A stretch of 64,000 bases of DNA, from NCBI RefSeq assembly GCF_022179065.1, contig NZ_BPQD01000028.1, forward strand, positions 28,285 to 92,284, in the 5' to 3' direction. This stretch comes from Methylobacterium adhaesivum. GTDB taxonomy: Bacteria; Pseudomonadota; Alphaproteobacteria; Rhizobiales; Beijerinckiaceae. The position numbers and the translations under genes are program-made. The notes beneath the pieces are model-generated. The model saw only the letters and a list, made by a program, of their open reading frames with translations. It ran no database searches and was not told the DNA's origin. This document shows positions 19,193 to 27,307 of the stretch, in pieces; the stretch's first letter is position 1; each line of letters opens with the position of its first letter.

Positions 19193-19323
19193 GGCATCAC
19201 CGCCTTTGTGCCGGATTTCCGGCCGTGTGGGCGGTGCGATCGGGCAACGGTCCGATCCCGAGATCGGTTGCCTGATCAGGAAAGATCCTTCTCATACGAA
19301 CGGCGTGCCGTGCTCTCCCGCAC

Positions 19324-19863
19324 GTGTCGCCGTCCCGGAACCGATACGAGGCGACCTTGGATGCCATCGATCTGAAGATCCTCGGGCTGCTGCAGCAGGA
19401 TGCCACCCTGTCCATCGCCACCATCGGCGAGCGGGTCGGCCTGTCGCAGACCCCCTGCTGGAAGCGCATTCAGCGCCTCGAAGCGGACGGCGTCATCGAT
19501 CGCCGCGTCGCCGTGCTCGACCCGGTGAAGCTCGGCCTCGGTCTCACCGTGTTCGTCTCCATCGAGACGGCGGACCATTCCCGAGAATGGCTAGAGCGCT
19601 TCGCCGAAACCGTCTCGGCCATGCCCGAGGTTCTGGAATTCTACCGCATGGCGGGGGATGTGGATTACATGCTGCGCGTCGTCGTGGCCGATATGCGCGC
19701 CTACGACACCTTCTATAAGCATCTCATCGCGACGTTGCCGTTGAAGAACGTCACGTCGCGCTTCGCCATGGAGAAGGTGAAGTCCACGACCGCCCTGCCC
19801 CTGCCGGCCCCGCCGACCAACGGACGCTTCGCGCCGACCCTGTCGGTTGTCGCGGGGGAATAG
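19324..19863 (+). CDS. Lrp/AsnC-family transcriptional regulator
   Basis: A 179-residue DNA-binding protein. The N-terminal winged helix-turn-helix (LDAIDLKILGLLQQDATLS ... GLSQTPCWKRIQRLEADGVI) is followed by the RAM ligand-binding domain (VFVSIETADHS, VLEFYRMAGDVDYMLRVVV). The last ~25 residues form a Pro-rich tail longer than usual. It is divergent from cysH and upstream of cysJ, so a role in regulating sulfate assimilation is likely by position. The ligand is unknown. The start could be the GTG at 19324 used here or a TTG at 19357 just before the conserved helix. Confidence 0.9.
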   Translation: MSPSRNRYEATLDAIDLKILGLLQQDATLSIATIGERVGLSQTPCWKRIQRLEADGVIDRRVAVLDPVKLGLGLTVFVSIETADHSREWLERFAETVSAMPEVLEFYRMAGDVDYMLRVVVADMRAYDTFYKHLIATLPLKNVTSRFAMEKVKSTTALPLPAPPTNGRFAPTLSVVAGE

Positions 19864-19925
19864 GGCGAAAGAATAAACTTCTGTTTTGCGGCGCAACCGC
19901 AGGCAGCTCCTTCTACCGTGACGTC

Positions 19926-19941
19926 GTTCTGTAAAACGGAC
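19926..19941 (+). promoter_or_regulatory. Operator-like site upstream of cysJ, matching the cysH site
   Basis: GTTCTGTAAAACGGAC matches the cysH-promoter palindrome GTTCGCTATAACGAAC at 12 of 16 positions, including both GTTC and G-AC ends. It ends 32 bases before the cysJ ATG. Together the two sites bracket the Lrp/AsnC-type gene and suggest shared control of both cys transcripts. Confidence 0.42.
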
Positions 19942-19973
19942 ATTCCGTTGGACGGGCGGCCGCTCAGGACGAC

Positions 19974-21755
19974 ATGGCTCACCCAATGGCACGACACGCG
20001 ATCCTTCCCCGCACGGCCCCGTTCGAAGACAAGGAACGGGCGAGCCTCGACGCCGTCCTCGGCGCCGCGACCCCGATCCAACGGGCCTGGCTCGCCGGCT
20101 TCCTCGCCGGCCTCGACGCCGCCGGCGGCCAGCCCGCCGCCGTTCCGGCCGCACCACCGAAGGCGGCCGAGCCCCTGACGATCCTGTTCGCGAGCGAATC
20201 GGGCAACTCCGAGAAGCTCGCCGGCGATCTCGCCAAGCTCGCCCGCAAGAACGGCTTCAAGCCGAAGGTCGTGGATTTCTTCGACCTCGACGTGGCGAGC
20301 CTCGCCAAGGAAAAACACGTGGTCGCCATCGCCGCCACCTGGGGCGAGGGCGAGCCCCCCGCCCGGGCGACGCGGGCCTACGGCGAACTTATGGGCGAAG
20401 GCGCGCCGCGCCTCGACGGCATCGATTTCGCCGTGCTGTCTCTGGGCGACACCTCCTACGCGGAGTTCTGCGCCATCGGTAAGGCGCTCGACGCCCGCTT
20501 CGAGGCCCTCGGTGCCAAGCGTGCTTACGAGCGCGCCGACCTCGACCTCGATTTCGACAAGCCCGCCGCCGAGTGGATCAAGAACACCCTCAAGGCGCTG
20601 ACCCCGCCGCCCAGCGCCGACAACGTCGTGGCCGTCGATTTCGCGGCCCGCGCCGTTGAGGACGACGAGGAGGCCGAACCGAGCCGTGAGCCGAAGGTGG
20701 TCGAGGTCGTCGACCACGTGAACCTGAATTCGTCGCGGTCCGACAAGGAGACGATCCACCTTGCCCTCGAATTCGAGGACGGCGCGCCGGCCTACGAGCC
20801 GGGCGACAGCCTCGAGATCTACCCCGAGAACGATCCGGCCCTCGTGGACGAGATCCTGGCCGCCACCGGGCTCTCGGGCGACGCCGCCCTGCGCCAGGCG
20901 CTGCTCTCCGAGCGCGACATCACCACCCTGTCGGCCACCACGGTGGAGCGCTTCGCCAAGGCCACCGGCCATGCCGAGGCGCAGAAGCTCATCGACAGCG
21001 GCGAGGCCAAGGCCTGGATCGAGGGCCGCCATCTCATCGACCTGATCCAGAGCTTCCCGGCCACCGTCACGGCCGACCACCTCACCACCATCACCCGGCC
21101 CCTGCCGCCGCGGGCCTACTCCATCGCGTCGTCGCGCAAGGAAGTGGGCGACGAGGTCCACCTCGTCATCGCGGCCGTGCGCTACGAGACCCATGGCCGG
21201 GCCCGCGCCGGCGTCGCCTCGACCCATGTCGCCGACCGCGTGAAGAACGGCGCCAAGCTACGGGTGAAGCTGAAGCCCAACCGCCACTTCCGCCTGCCGC
21301 AGGATCCGTCGACCGACATCATCATGGTCGGGCCCGGCACGGGCGTCGCGCCGTTCCGCGCCTTCGTGCAGGAGCGCCGTGCCGTCGAGGCGCCCGGACG
21401 GTCGTGGCTGTTCTTCGGCGACCGCCACTTCACCCACGACTTCCTGTACCAGCTCGAGTGGCAGGAGGCCCTGGAAGATGGCTCACTCACGAAGATCGAC
21501 GTCGCCTTCTCCCGCGACCAGCCCGAGAAGGTCTACGTGCAGGACCGGATCGCCCAGCACGCCCGCGAACTCGTGGAATGGCTCGACGGCGGCGCCAGCT
21601 TCTATGTCTGCGGCGACGCCAACCGGATGGCCAAGGACGTGCGCAACGCCGTGGTACGCGCCTACGCCACCGTGAAATCCCTGACCGACGCCGACGCCGA
21701 GGCGGCGGTCGCGGCACTGGAGCGCGCCCATCGCTATCAGCAGGACGTGTACTAG
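19974..21755 (+). CDS. cysJ: Sulfite reductase (NADPH) flavoprotein alpha-component
   Basis: Passes electrons from NADPH through FAD and FMN to the CysI hemoprotein. 593 residues. An N-terminal linker and flavodoxin domain (LTILFASESGNSEKLA, AATWGEGEPPARA, LSLGDTSYAEFC) come first. A diflavin FAD-binding region (RAYSIASS, VASTHVADR) and the NADPH domain (MVGPGTGVAPFRAFVQER, WLFFGDRH, YVCGDANRMAKDV) follow, ending in the diagnostic RYQQDVY. The ATG at 19974 has AGGAC upstream; a second in-frame ATG lies four codons on. cysI follows after a 184-base gap occupied by an inverted repeat. Confidence 0.95.
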   Translation: MAHPMARHAILPRTAPFEDKERASLDAVLGAATPIQRAWLAGFLAGLDAAGGQPAAVPAAPPKAAEPLTILFASESGNSEKLAGDLAKLARKNGFKPKVVDFFDLDVASLAKEKHVVAIAATWGEGEPPARATRAYGELMGEGAPRLDGIDFAVLSLGDTSYAEFCAIGKALDARFEALGAKRAYERADLDLDFDKPAAEWIKNTLKALTPPPSADNVVAVDFAARAVEDDEEAEPSREPKVVEVVDHVNLNSSRSDKETIHLALEFEDGAPAYEPGDSLEIYPENDPALVDEILAATGLSGDAALRQALLSERDITTLSATTVERFAKATGHAEAQKLIDSGEAKAWIEGRHLIDLIQSFPATVTADHLTTITRPLPPRAYSIASSRKEVGDEVHLVIAAVRYETHGRARAGVASTHVADRVKNGAKLRVKLKPNRHFRLPQDPSTDIIMVGPGTGVAPFRAFVQERRAVEAPGRSWLFFGDRHFTHDFLYQLEWQEALEDGSLTKIDVAFSRDQPEKVYVQDRIAQHARELVEWLDGGASFYVCGDANRMAKDVRNAVVRAYATVKSLTDADAEAAVAALERAHRYQQDVY

Positions 21756-21767
21756 GAGCGAACTGAA

Positions 21768-21891
21768 CCCTCCCCCCTCTGCGGGGGAGGGTGCCTGCGG
21801 AGCAGGCGGGAGAGGGGAAGCCCTATCCGGAACCGGCGCTCCCTCACCCGACCCGCGACGCGGGCCACCCTCTCCCGCAGAGGGGAGAGGG
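21768..21891. repeat. Palindromic intergenic repeat between cysJ and cysI
   Basis: Two GC-rich arms (21768-21817 and 21841-21891) face each other: CCCTCCCCCCTCTGCGGG and its continuation GGAGCAGGCGGGAGAGGGG against CCCTCACCCGACCCGCG and CTCTCCCGCAGAGGGGAG. Each arm also contains its own short hairpin (e.g. CCCTCTCC/GGAGAGGG). This is the REP-like mosaic repeat type scattered in alphaproteobacterial intergenic regions. In RNA it would fold into a large structure that could attenuate or stabilise the cysJ-cysI transcript. Confidence 0.75.
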
Positions 21892-21939
21892 ACGCGCACC
21901 CAAGGCACCAGACAAACTCGAAAAGACCGGAATCCCGCC

Positions 21940-23736
21940 ATGGCCGAGCAGACCCCGCCCCGCACCTACGAGACCCCGCCGACGGAGCGCCCGATCACCG
22001 AGGCGGAAGCCGCCCGGTCGGCAGGACTCGCGCACAACGAGCACCTGAAGATCGCCTCGGGCTACCTGCGCGGGACCCTGGCCGACGGGCTCCTCAAGCA
22101 CGCCACGGGCGCCATCTCGGAGGATGACGGCCAGCTCGTGAAGTTCCACGGCATGTACATGCAGGACGACCGCGACATCCGCGCGGAACGCACGAAGAAG
22201 AAGCTCGAGAAGTCGTACAGCTTCATGATCCGCCTGCGCATCGCCGGTGGCGTCGTCACCCCGAAGCAGTGGCTGGCGCTGGACGAGATCGCCACGACCT
22301 ATGCGGGCGGCGCCCTGCGGGCGACCACGCGTCAGACCTTCCAGTATCACGGCGTCATCAAGTCGAACCTCAAGCGCACGATGGCGGCCATCGATGCGAC
22401 CCTGCTCGACACCATCGCGGCCTGCGGCGACGTCAACCGCAACGTGATGGCGGCGACGAACCCGGCGCAATCCGGCGCGCACAAGGCGGCCTACAAGCTC
22501 GGCAAGGACATCTCCGATTCACTCCTGCCGAAGACCAGCGCCTGGCGCGAGATCTGGCTCGACGGCGAGCGCGTGGCCGGCGGCGAGGACGCGGCCGAGA
22601 TCGAGCCCGTCTACGGCAAGACCTACCTGCCGCGGAAGTTCAAGACCGTGATCGCCGTGCCGCCGTCGAACGAGGTCGACATCTTCGCCCACGACCTCGG
22701 CTTCATCGCCATCCTGGACGAGAAGAACGAGGTCAAGGGCTGGAACGTCACGGTTGGCGGCGGCATGGGCATGACCCACGGCGAGACCGACACCTTCCCG
22801 CGTACGGCCGACGTCATGTGCTTCGTCGAGCCCGAGGATGCCCTGAAGGCGGCGGAAGCCGTGATGACGGTGCAGCGCGACTGGGGCAACCGCAAGGTCC
22901 GCAAGAACGCGCGCTTGAAATACACCATCGAGCGCTACGGCCTCGCCGCCTTCCGGGCCGAGGTCGAGAAGCGCGTCGGCAAGCCGCTGGCCGATCCGAA
23001 GCCGTTCGCCTTCACGAACAACGGTGACCGCTACGGCTGGACGGAGGGCGACGATGGCCGCCACCACCTCACGCTCTACATCGCGTCGGGTCGGATCAAG
23101 GATTACGACGGCGGCGCCCAGCTCCTCACGGGCCTGCGCCGAATCGCCGAGATCCACGAGGGCGATTTCCGCCTGACGGGCAACCAGAACGTCATCATCG
23201 CCAACGTTCCGTCGGAGAAGCGCGCCGAGATCGAGGCGCTGGTCGATCAGTACGGCCTGCTGAAGGGTGCGAGCGCCTTGCGGCGCAACTCCATGGCCTG
23301 TGTGGCCCTCCCGACCTGCGGCCTGGCGCTGGCCGAGAGCGAGCGCTACCTGCCCGACCTGATGACCGAGCTGGAAGCGAGCCTCGCGTCGCACGGTCTG
23401 GCCGACGACGAGATCACGATCCGGATGACCGGTTGCCCCAACGGCTGCGCCCGGCCCTTCCTCGCCGAGATCGGCCTCGTCGGTCGGGGACCCGAGCGCT
23501 ATCACCTCTATCTCGGCGCGGCCTTCGATGGTTCGCGCCTGGGCAAGCTCTACGCTGAGGACGTGACGGCCTCCGAGATCAAGACGGTGCTCGATCCGCT
23601 GTTCGCCGCCTATGCGAAGAACAAGCAGGCGGGCGAGCGCTTCGGCGATTACCTGATCCGGGACGGGTACGTGACGAAGACGATCAACGGTCCGGATTTC
23701 CACGAGAAGATCGGGCCGCTGAAGAGCGCGGCCTGA
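21940..23736 (+). CDS. cysI: Sulfite reductase hemoprotein beta-component
   Basis: The siroheme/[4Fe-4S] enzyme that reduces sulfite to sulfide by six electrons. 598 residues. The cluster and siroheme-thiolate cysteines are C454-x5-C460 (CVALPTC) and C499-x3-C503 (CPNGC). The RTTRQTFQYHGV and DVNRNVM segments are typical of assimilatory sulfite reductases, and two tandem ferredoxin-like half domains are visible. The ATG at 21940 begins MAEQTPPRTYE. It is downstream of cysJ, so both subunits of the NADPH enzyme are present. Siroheme synthase (cysG) is not in the window. Confidence 0.96.
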   Translation: MAEQTPPRTYETPPTERPITEAEAARSAGLAHNEHLKIASGYLRGTLADGLLKHATGAISEDDGQLVKFHGMYMQDDRDIRAERTKKKLEKSYSFMIRLRIAGGVVTPKQWLALDEIATTYAGGALRATTRQTFQYHGVIKSNLKRTMAAIDATLLDTIAACGDVNRNVMAATNPAQSGAHKAAYKLGKDISDSLLPKTSAWREIWLDGERVAGGEDAAEIEPVYGKTYLPRKFKTVIAVPPSNEVDIFAHDLGFIAILDEKNEVKGWNVTVGGGMGMTHGETDTFPRTADVMCFVEPEDALKAAEAVMTVQRDWGNRKVRKNARLKYTIERYGLAAFRAEVEKRVGKPLADPKPFAFTNNGDRYGWTEGDDGRHHLTLYIASGRIKDYDGGAQLLTGLRRIAEIHEGDFRLTGNQNVIIANVPSEKRAEIEALVDQYGLLKGASALRRNSMACVALPTCGLALAESERYLPDLMTELEASLASHGLADDEITIRMTGCPNGCARPFLAEIGLVGRGPERYHLYLGAAFDGSRLGKLYAEDVTASEIKTVLDPLFAAYAKNKQAGERFGDYLIRDGYVTKTINGPDFHEKIGPLKSAA

Positions 23737-23746
23737 GCCGAAACGC

Positions 23747-23770
23747 CGGGGTGGGGATATCCCCACCCCG
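23747..23770 (+). terminator. Perfect 24-bp palindrome after cysI
   Basis: CGGGGTGGGGAT is followed directly by its inverse complement ATCCCCACCCCG, eleven bases after the cysI stop. There is no U-run, so it may act as a factor-assisted terminator or mRNA 3' end. Confidence 0.6.
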
Positions 23771-23889
23771 TTGAATCAGGATCTTTGTTCCTTACGGTCA
23801 AGCTCATTCAGGAAGTGGTGAAATTCAGGCGCGGCGTGAACCGTTGGGGCTGATCGTCGTTGACAGGTCAGACAACGCGGGAGGCGTTT

Positions 23890-24087
23890 ATGGCCAAGCA
23901 CGAGATCCTGAACTTCTTCGAGCATCGTCGTGACGGCGCATGGATCTGCGTGAAGCCGTTCACGCTGACCACGAAATCGAGCAGCGTCGACATCCGCGAG
24001 GGCATGCGTTTCGATTACGGCAAACGCATCGGCGGCGTGGATCTGGCGGAATACTTGGAGCAGCTCGGCTCACAATTCGGCTCGTAA
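23890..24087 (+). CDS. Small hypothetical protein
   Basis: 65 residues beginning MAKHEILNFFEHRRDGAWIC and ending EYLEQLGSQFGS, with no signal peptide or membrane segment. The texture is of a compact alpha/beta protein: VKPFTLTTKSSSVDI reads as strands. GGGAGG lies seven bases before the ATG at 23890, giving good gene support. It sits between cysI and a TetR regulator, 150 bases after the cysI palindrome, so it is probably a separate transcript. No family is recognised. Confidence 0.7.
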   Translation: MAKHEILNFFEHRRDGAWICVKPFTLTTKSSSVDIREGMRFDYGKRIGGVDLAEYLEQLGSQFGS

Positions 24088-24166
24088 GACACAACTCAGA
24101 TATACCGCGCGCCAGAGATCGTGTTGGCCTTTGACCTCGCGTGCGCCGCCGCCTAGCGTAACGGCC

Positions 24167-24808
24167 ATGACGAGCGCCGCGGCCCCAACGCCCTTCCTTC
24201 CGGAGACGGACACCCTTCCGGAAGAGGCAGCGCCCACGACACGCTGCCGCATTCTCGAAACCGCTGAAGCGGCATTTCGGGACATCGGCTACCAGAAGAC
24301 CACCGTCGCCGACATCGCCCGCACCCTGCGGATGAGCCCGGCCAACGTATATCGGTTCTTTGATTCGAAGAAGGCGATCCACGAAGCCGTCATCCAGCGT
24401 CTCATGGATGAGACTGAGCGGCGCGTGACGGTTGCGGCGCAGAGCGGTAATGCGAGCGCTGCGGATCGGCTCGGTGCGGTGATCCGCGTTCTGCACCAAA
24501 CCTGTGCCGAGCGCTGCGACGCCAATCCCCGGATGCAGGAAATGGTGGCGGCCGCCGTGGCCGAAAGCTGGGACGTCTGCGCCCAGCACATCGAGCGGAC
24601 CGCCGCGATATTCGAGACCCTGGTAAGGAGTGGCGTCGCCGCGGGGGAATTTGCCGTCGACGACCCGGCCCTGGCCGCCGCCTGCCTGCATACGGCCGTG
24701 TTGCGCTACTGCCATCCGACCCTGGTGAGCCAATATCCGAACGTCGGCATTCCGCCGCTGGAGGCCATGATCATGTTCCTGATCAGAGGCTTGCGCCGAA
24801 TTCCCTAA
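24167..24808 (+). CDS. TetR/AcrR-family transcriptional regulator
   Basis: A 213-residue regulator. The N-terminal helix-turn-helix region is RCRILETAEAAFRDIGYQKT, IARTLRMSPANVYRFFDSKK. An all-helical ligand-binding domain with several cysteines (QTCAERCDANPR, WDVCAQH) follows. A disordered N-terminal tail of about 25 residues precedes the HTH. The ATG at 24167 is chosen; an upstream in-frame start at 24131 is possible. It is convergent with pyrF (stops seven bases apart). No divergent target gene is adjacent except the small protein upstream, so its regulon is unclear. Confidence 0.9.
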   Translation: MTSAAAPTPFLPETDTLPEEAAPTTRCRILETAEAAFRDIGYQKTTVADIARTLRMSPANVYRFFDSKKAIHEAVIQRLMDETERRVTVAAQSGNASAADRLGAVIRVLHQTCAERCDANPRMQEMVAAAVAESWDVCAQHIERTAAIFETLVRSGVAAGEFAVDDPALAAACLHTAVLRYCHPTLVSQYPNVGIPPLEAMIMFLIRGLRRIP

Positions 24809-24814
24809 CGCCCC

Positions 24815-25510
24815 TCAAGCCATCTCGGCCACGATCGCCCGCGCTACGGCAGCAGGATCGGCGGCTCCAGTGATCGGGCGGCCGACCACCACATGGTCGA
24901 TGCCAGCGCGCCGCGCCGCACCGGGGGTCATCACCCGCTTCTGGTCACCGAGCGCGCTGCCGGCCGGTCGGATCCCGGGGGTGACGATGAGGCGTTCCGG
25001 CCCGATCACACTCCGCACGGACGCCGCCTCGACGGCGCTGCAGACGATGCCGTCGATGCCGGCCTCCGCCGCCTGGCGGGACCGTTGCGCCACGAGTTCG
25101 GAGACCGGCAGCGCGTAGCCGGCCTCGCGCGCGTCGGCCTCATCGTAGGAGGTCAGCACCGTCACGGCCAGGATTCGAAGATCGCCCGCGCCGCGCCCGC
25201 GCACGGCCGCCCGCATGGTCTGCGGGTAGGCGTGCACCGTGAGAAAGGTCGGACCGAGGTCGACGAGCGCCCGCACCCCCTCTTCCACGGTGTTGCCGAT
25301 GTCGTGCAGTTTGAGATCGAGGAACACCTTGAGGCCGGCGGCGGCGAGGCGCGGCACGAGGGCGAGGCCGCCCGCATAGGCGAGGCGGTAGCCGATCTTG
25401 TAGAAGGTCGCCGCATCACCGATGCGCTCCACCAGGCTTTCCGCCTCCGAGACCGTCGCGACGTCGAGGGCGACGATGAGGCGGTCGCGCGGATCGGTGA
25501 TGGTGGACAT
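24815..25510 (-). CDS. pyrF: Orotidine 5'-phosphate decarboxylase
   Basis: The last step of UMP synthesis, OMP to UMP. 231 residues in the class I short form. Motifs: [14 protein letters not shown], the catalytic [10 protein letters not shown] (Lys/Asp network), [15 protein letters not shown], and the phosphate gripper TPGIRPAG with VVGRPIT. The ATG at 25510 has AGGAT upstream; the frame remains open far beyond it through GC-rich sequence that is not protein-like. It sits next to a uracil-DNA-glycosylase-family gene on the same strand (59-base gap), so the two may be cotranscribed. Confidence 0.96.
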   Translation of the reverse strand: MSTITDPRDRLIVALDVATVSEAESLVERIGDAATFYKIGYRLAYAGGLALVPRLAAAGLKVFLDLKLHDIGNTVEEGVRALVDLGPTFLTVHAYPQTMRAAVRGRGAGDLRILAVTVLTSYDEADAREAGYALPVSELVAQRSRQAAEAGIDGIVCSAVEAASVRSVIGPERLIVTPGIRPAGSALGDQKRVMTPGAARRAGIDHVVVGRPITGAADPAAVARAIVAEMA

Positions 25511-25569
25511 GGGCAAATCCTGGCCGTTGCGCTGCGTCGGGCCGGCCATCCCGCGTCCGGCCCGCGCTG

Positions 25570-26214
25570 TCAACGCGAGGGTGAGGCGTGCGGGCGCATG
25601 GCGTGCGCGACCTCGGCCCGCAGCACCGGCAGCAGCTCGGCCTCGAACCACGGATTGGCCTTGAGCCAGCCGCTGTTGCGCCAGGATGGGTGCGGCAGGG
25701 GCAGCACGCGCGGCCGGCGCGGCGCATCGAGCACGGTGCGCCACCCCCGGACGGTCTCGGTGAGGCCCCCCTTGGCCCGGCCGAGGTGCCAGGCCTGCGC
25801 GTACTGCCCGATGACGAGGATGAGTTCGAGCTGCGGCAAGCCGGCGAACAGCTCCTCCCGCCAGCGCTCGGCGCACTCGCGCCGGGGCGGCCGGTCCCCA
25901 CCCTTGGAATCGTAGCCGGGAAAGCAGGCCCCCATGGGGACGATGGCGAGGCGCGAGGCGTCGTAGAAGGCCGCCTCGTCGAGGCCGAGCCAGTCACGCA
26001 GGCGGATGCCGGAGGGGTCCATGAACGGGATGCCGCTCTTGTCGGCCTTGTTGCCGGGCGCCTGACTGGCGATGCACAGGCGCGCGCTGGAACTTCCCTG
26101 GACGATGGGGCGCGGCTCCTGAGGCAGGGGCGGTCCGTAGACCGGCGCATCGCGACAGAGGCGGCAGGCGCGTAGGGACGCGGCGGTGGCGCTGAAATCG
26201 GGGGCGGAGTGCAT
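25570..26214 (-). CDS. Uracil-DNA glycosylase family protein (Fe-S type)
   Basis: A 214-residue DNA-repair-type protein. The cysteine layout CRLC near the N-terminus and GAC-x16-C ([11 protein letters not shown] ... RREC) fits the [4Fe-4S] signature of family 4/5 glycosylases. [21 protein letters not shown] corresponds to the water-activating loop and [11 protein letters not shown] to the C-terminal HPS minor-groove loop. In classical family 4 the first motif is GEAPG-E; here it is SQAPGNK, so activity on uracil is not assured. It is divergent from an alpha/beta hydrolase gene. Confidence 0.8.
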   Translation of the reverse strand: MHSAPDFSATAASLRACRLCRDAPVYGPPLPQEPRPIVQGSSSARLCIASQAPGNKADKSGIPFMDPSGIRLRDWLGLDEAAFYDASRLAIVPMGACFPGYDSKGGDRPPRRECAERWREELFAGLPQLELILVIGQYAQAWHLGRAKGGLTETVRGWRTVLDAPRRPRVLPLPHPSWRNSGWLKANPWFEAELLPVLRAEVAHAMRPHASPSR

Positions 26215-26336
26215 GCTGACGGGGACATAGGAAGCCGGCCCGTTCCGGCACAGGGGATGCGGGAACGCGGGCGCCCCGCGGCTCTTGGTTTGTCATCCCG
26301 CCGGATCGACCGGCTTCCCAAGGCGACGGAGTTCCC

Positions 26337-27158
26337 ATGCCCTTCCTCGACACCCCGGACGGCACCCGACTGTACTACAAGGACTGGGGCACCGGCCGCC
26401 CCGTCGTGTTCATCCACGGCTGGCCCCTGGACGCCGACATGTGGGAGTATCAGATGCCCGCCGTCACCGAGGCGGGGTTTCGCACAGTCGCCTATGACCG
26501 GCGCGGCTTCGGCCGCTCGGACCAGCCCTGGGGCGGCTACGATTATGACACCTTCGCGGACGATCTGAAGGCGGTGCTGGACGGGCTCGACATCCAGGAC
26601 GTCGCCCTGGTCGGCTTCTCCATGGGCGGCGGCGAGATCGCGCGGTACATGTCGCGCCACGGCGGCGCACGAGTGTCCCGCGTGGCCCTCGTCTCGGCAG
26701 TGACGCCGATGATGCTGAAGACTCCCGACCACCCGCAAGGCGTCGAGGCCGGCGTGTTCGAGGGCATGATCGAGGGTTTGAAAGCCGACCGCCCGCATTT
26801 CCTCGCGAACTTCGCCAAGACCTTCTTCGGGGCCGGCGTCTTCACCGCGCCGACCTCCAGCGAGCTGATGGGCTGGACGGGCGACCTTGCCATGCGCGCC
26901 TCGCCGAAGGCCACCACCGCCTGCGTCCGGGCCTTCGGCGAAACGGATTTCCGCCCCGACATGGCGCATATCCGGGTACCGACCCTCATCGTCCATGGCG
27001 ACGACGACCAGACCGTGCCCATTGATGCGTCGGGCCGGGCGGCGGCCGCGGCGATCCCGGGTTCGACCCTCGTCGTCTACGAGGGCGCCTCCCATGCCTT
27101 GCCCTTCACACATGCAGAGCGACTTACGAACGATCTGCTGGCGTTTCTCAAGGCGTAG
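26337..27158 (+). CDS. Alpha/beta hydrolase (non-heme haloperoxidase/arylesterase type)
   Basis: A 273-residue cytosolic serine hydrolase. The oxyanion HGWPLDADMW, nucleophile S95 in GFSMGGGE, acid in HGDDDQTVP (222-224) and H253 in ASHALPF form the triad. The sequence closely follows bacterial cofactor-free perhydrolase/chloroperoxidase proteins, which are usually esterases in vivo. The substrate is unknown. The ATG at 26337 directly begins the conserved first strand. It lies alone between divergent and downstream unrelated genes. Confidence 0.9.
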   Translation: MPFLDTPDGTRLYYKDWGTGRPVVFIHGWPLDADMWEYQMPAVTEAGFRTVAYDRRGFGRSDQPWGGYDYDTFADDLKAVLDGLDIQDVALVGFSMGGGEIARYMSRHGGARVSRVALVSAVTPMMLKTPDHPQGVEAGVFEGMIEGLKADRPHFLANFAKTFFGAGVFTAPTSSELMGWTGDLAMRASPKATTACVRAFGETDFRPDMAHIRVPTLIVHGDDDQTVPIDASGRAAAAAIPGSTLVVYEGASHALPFTHAERLTNDLLAFLKA

Positions 27159-27307
27159 CCGCCCGGAACCTATGCCCGCACATCGTCTTGATCCGATATC
27201 GACCCGATCAGCGGCAGACGATCGACGACATAGGTTGGTTTTCCCGATGCGGAATTCTTGACCCGGACCGGAACGTCCTGCTGGAAATCATAAAAAGGAT
27301 GAACCGG

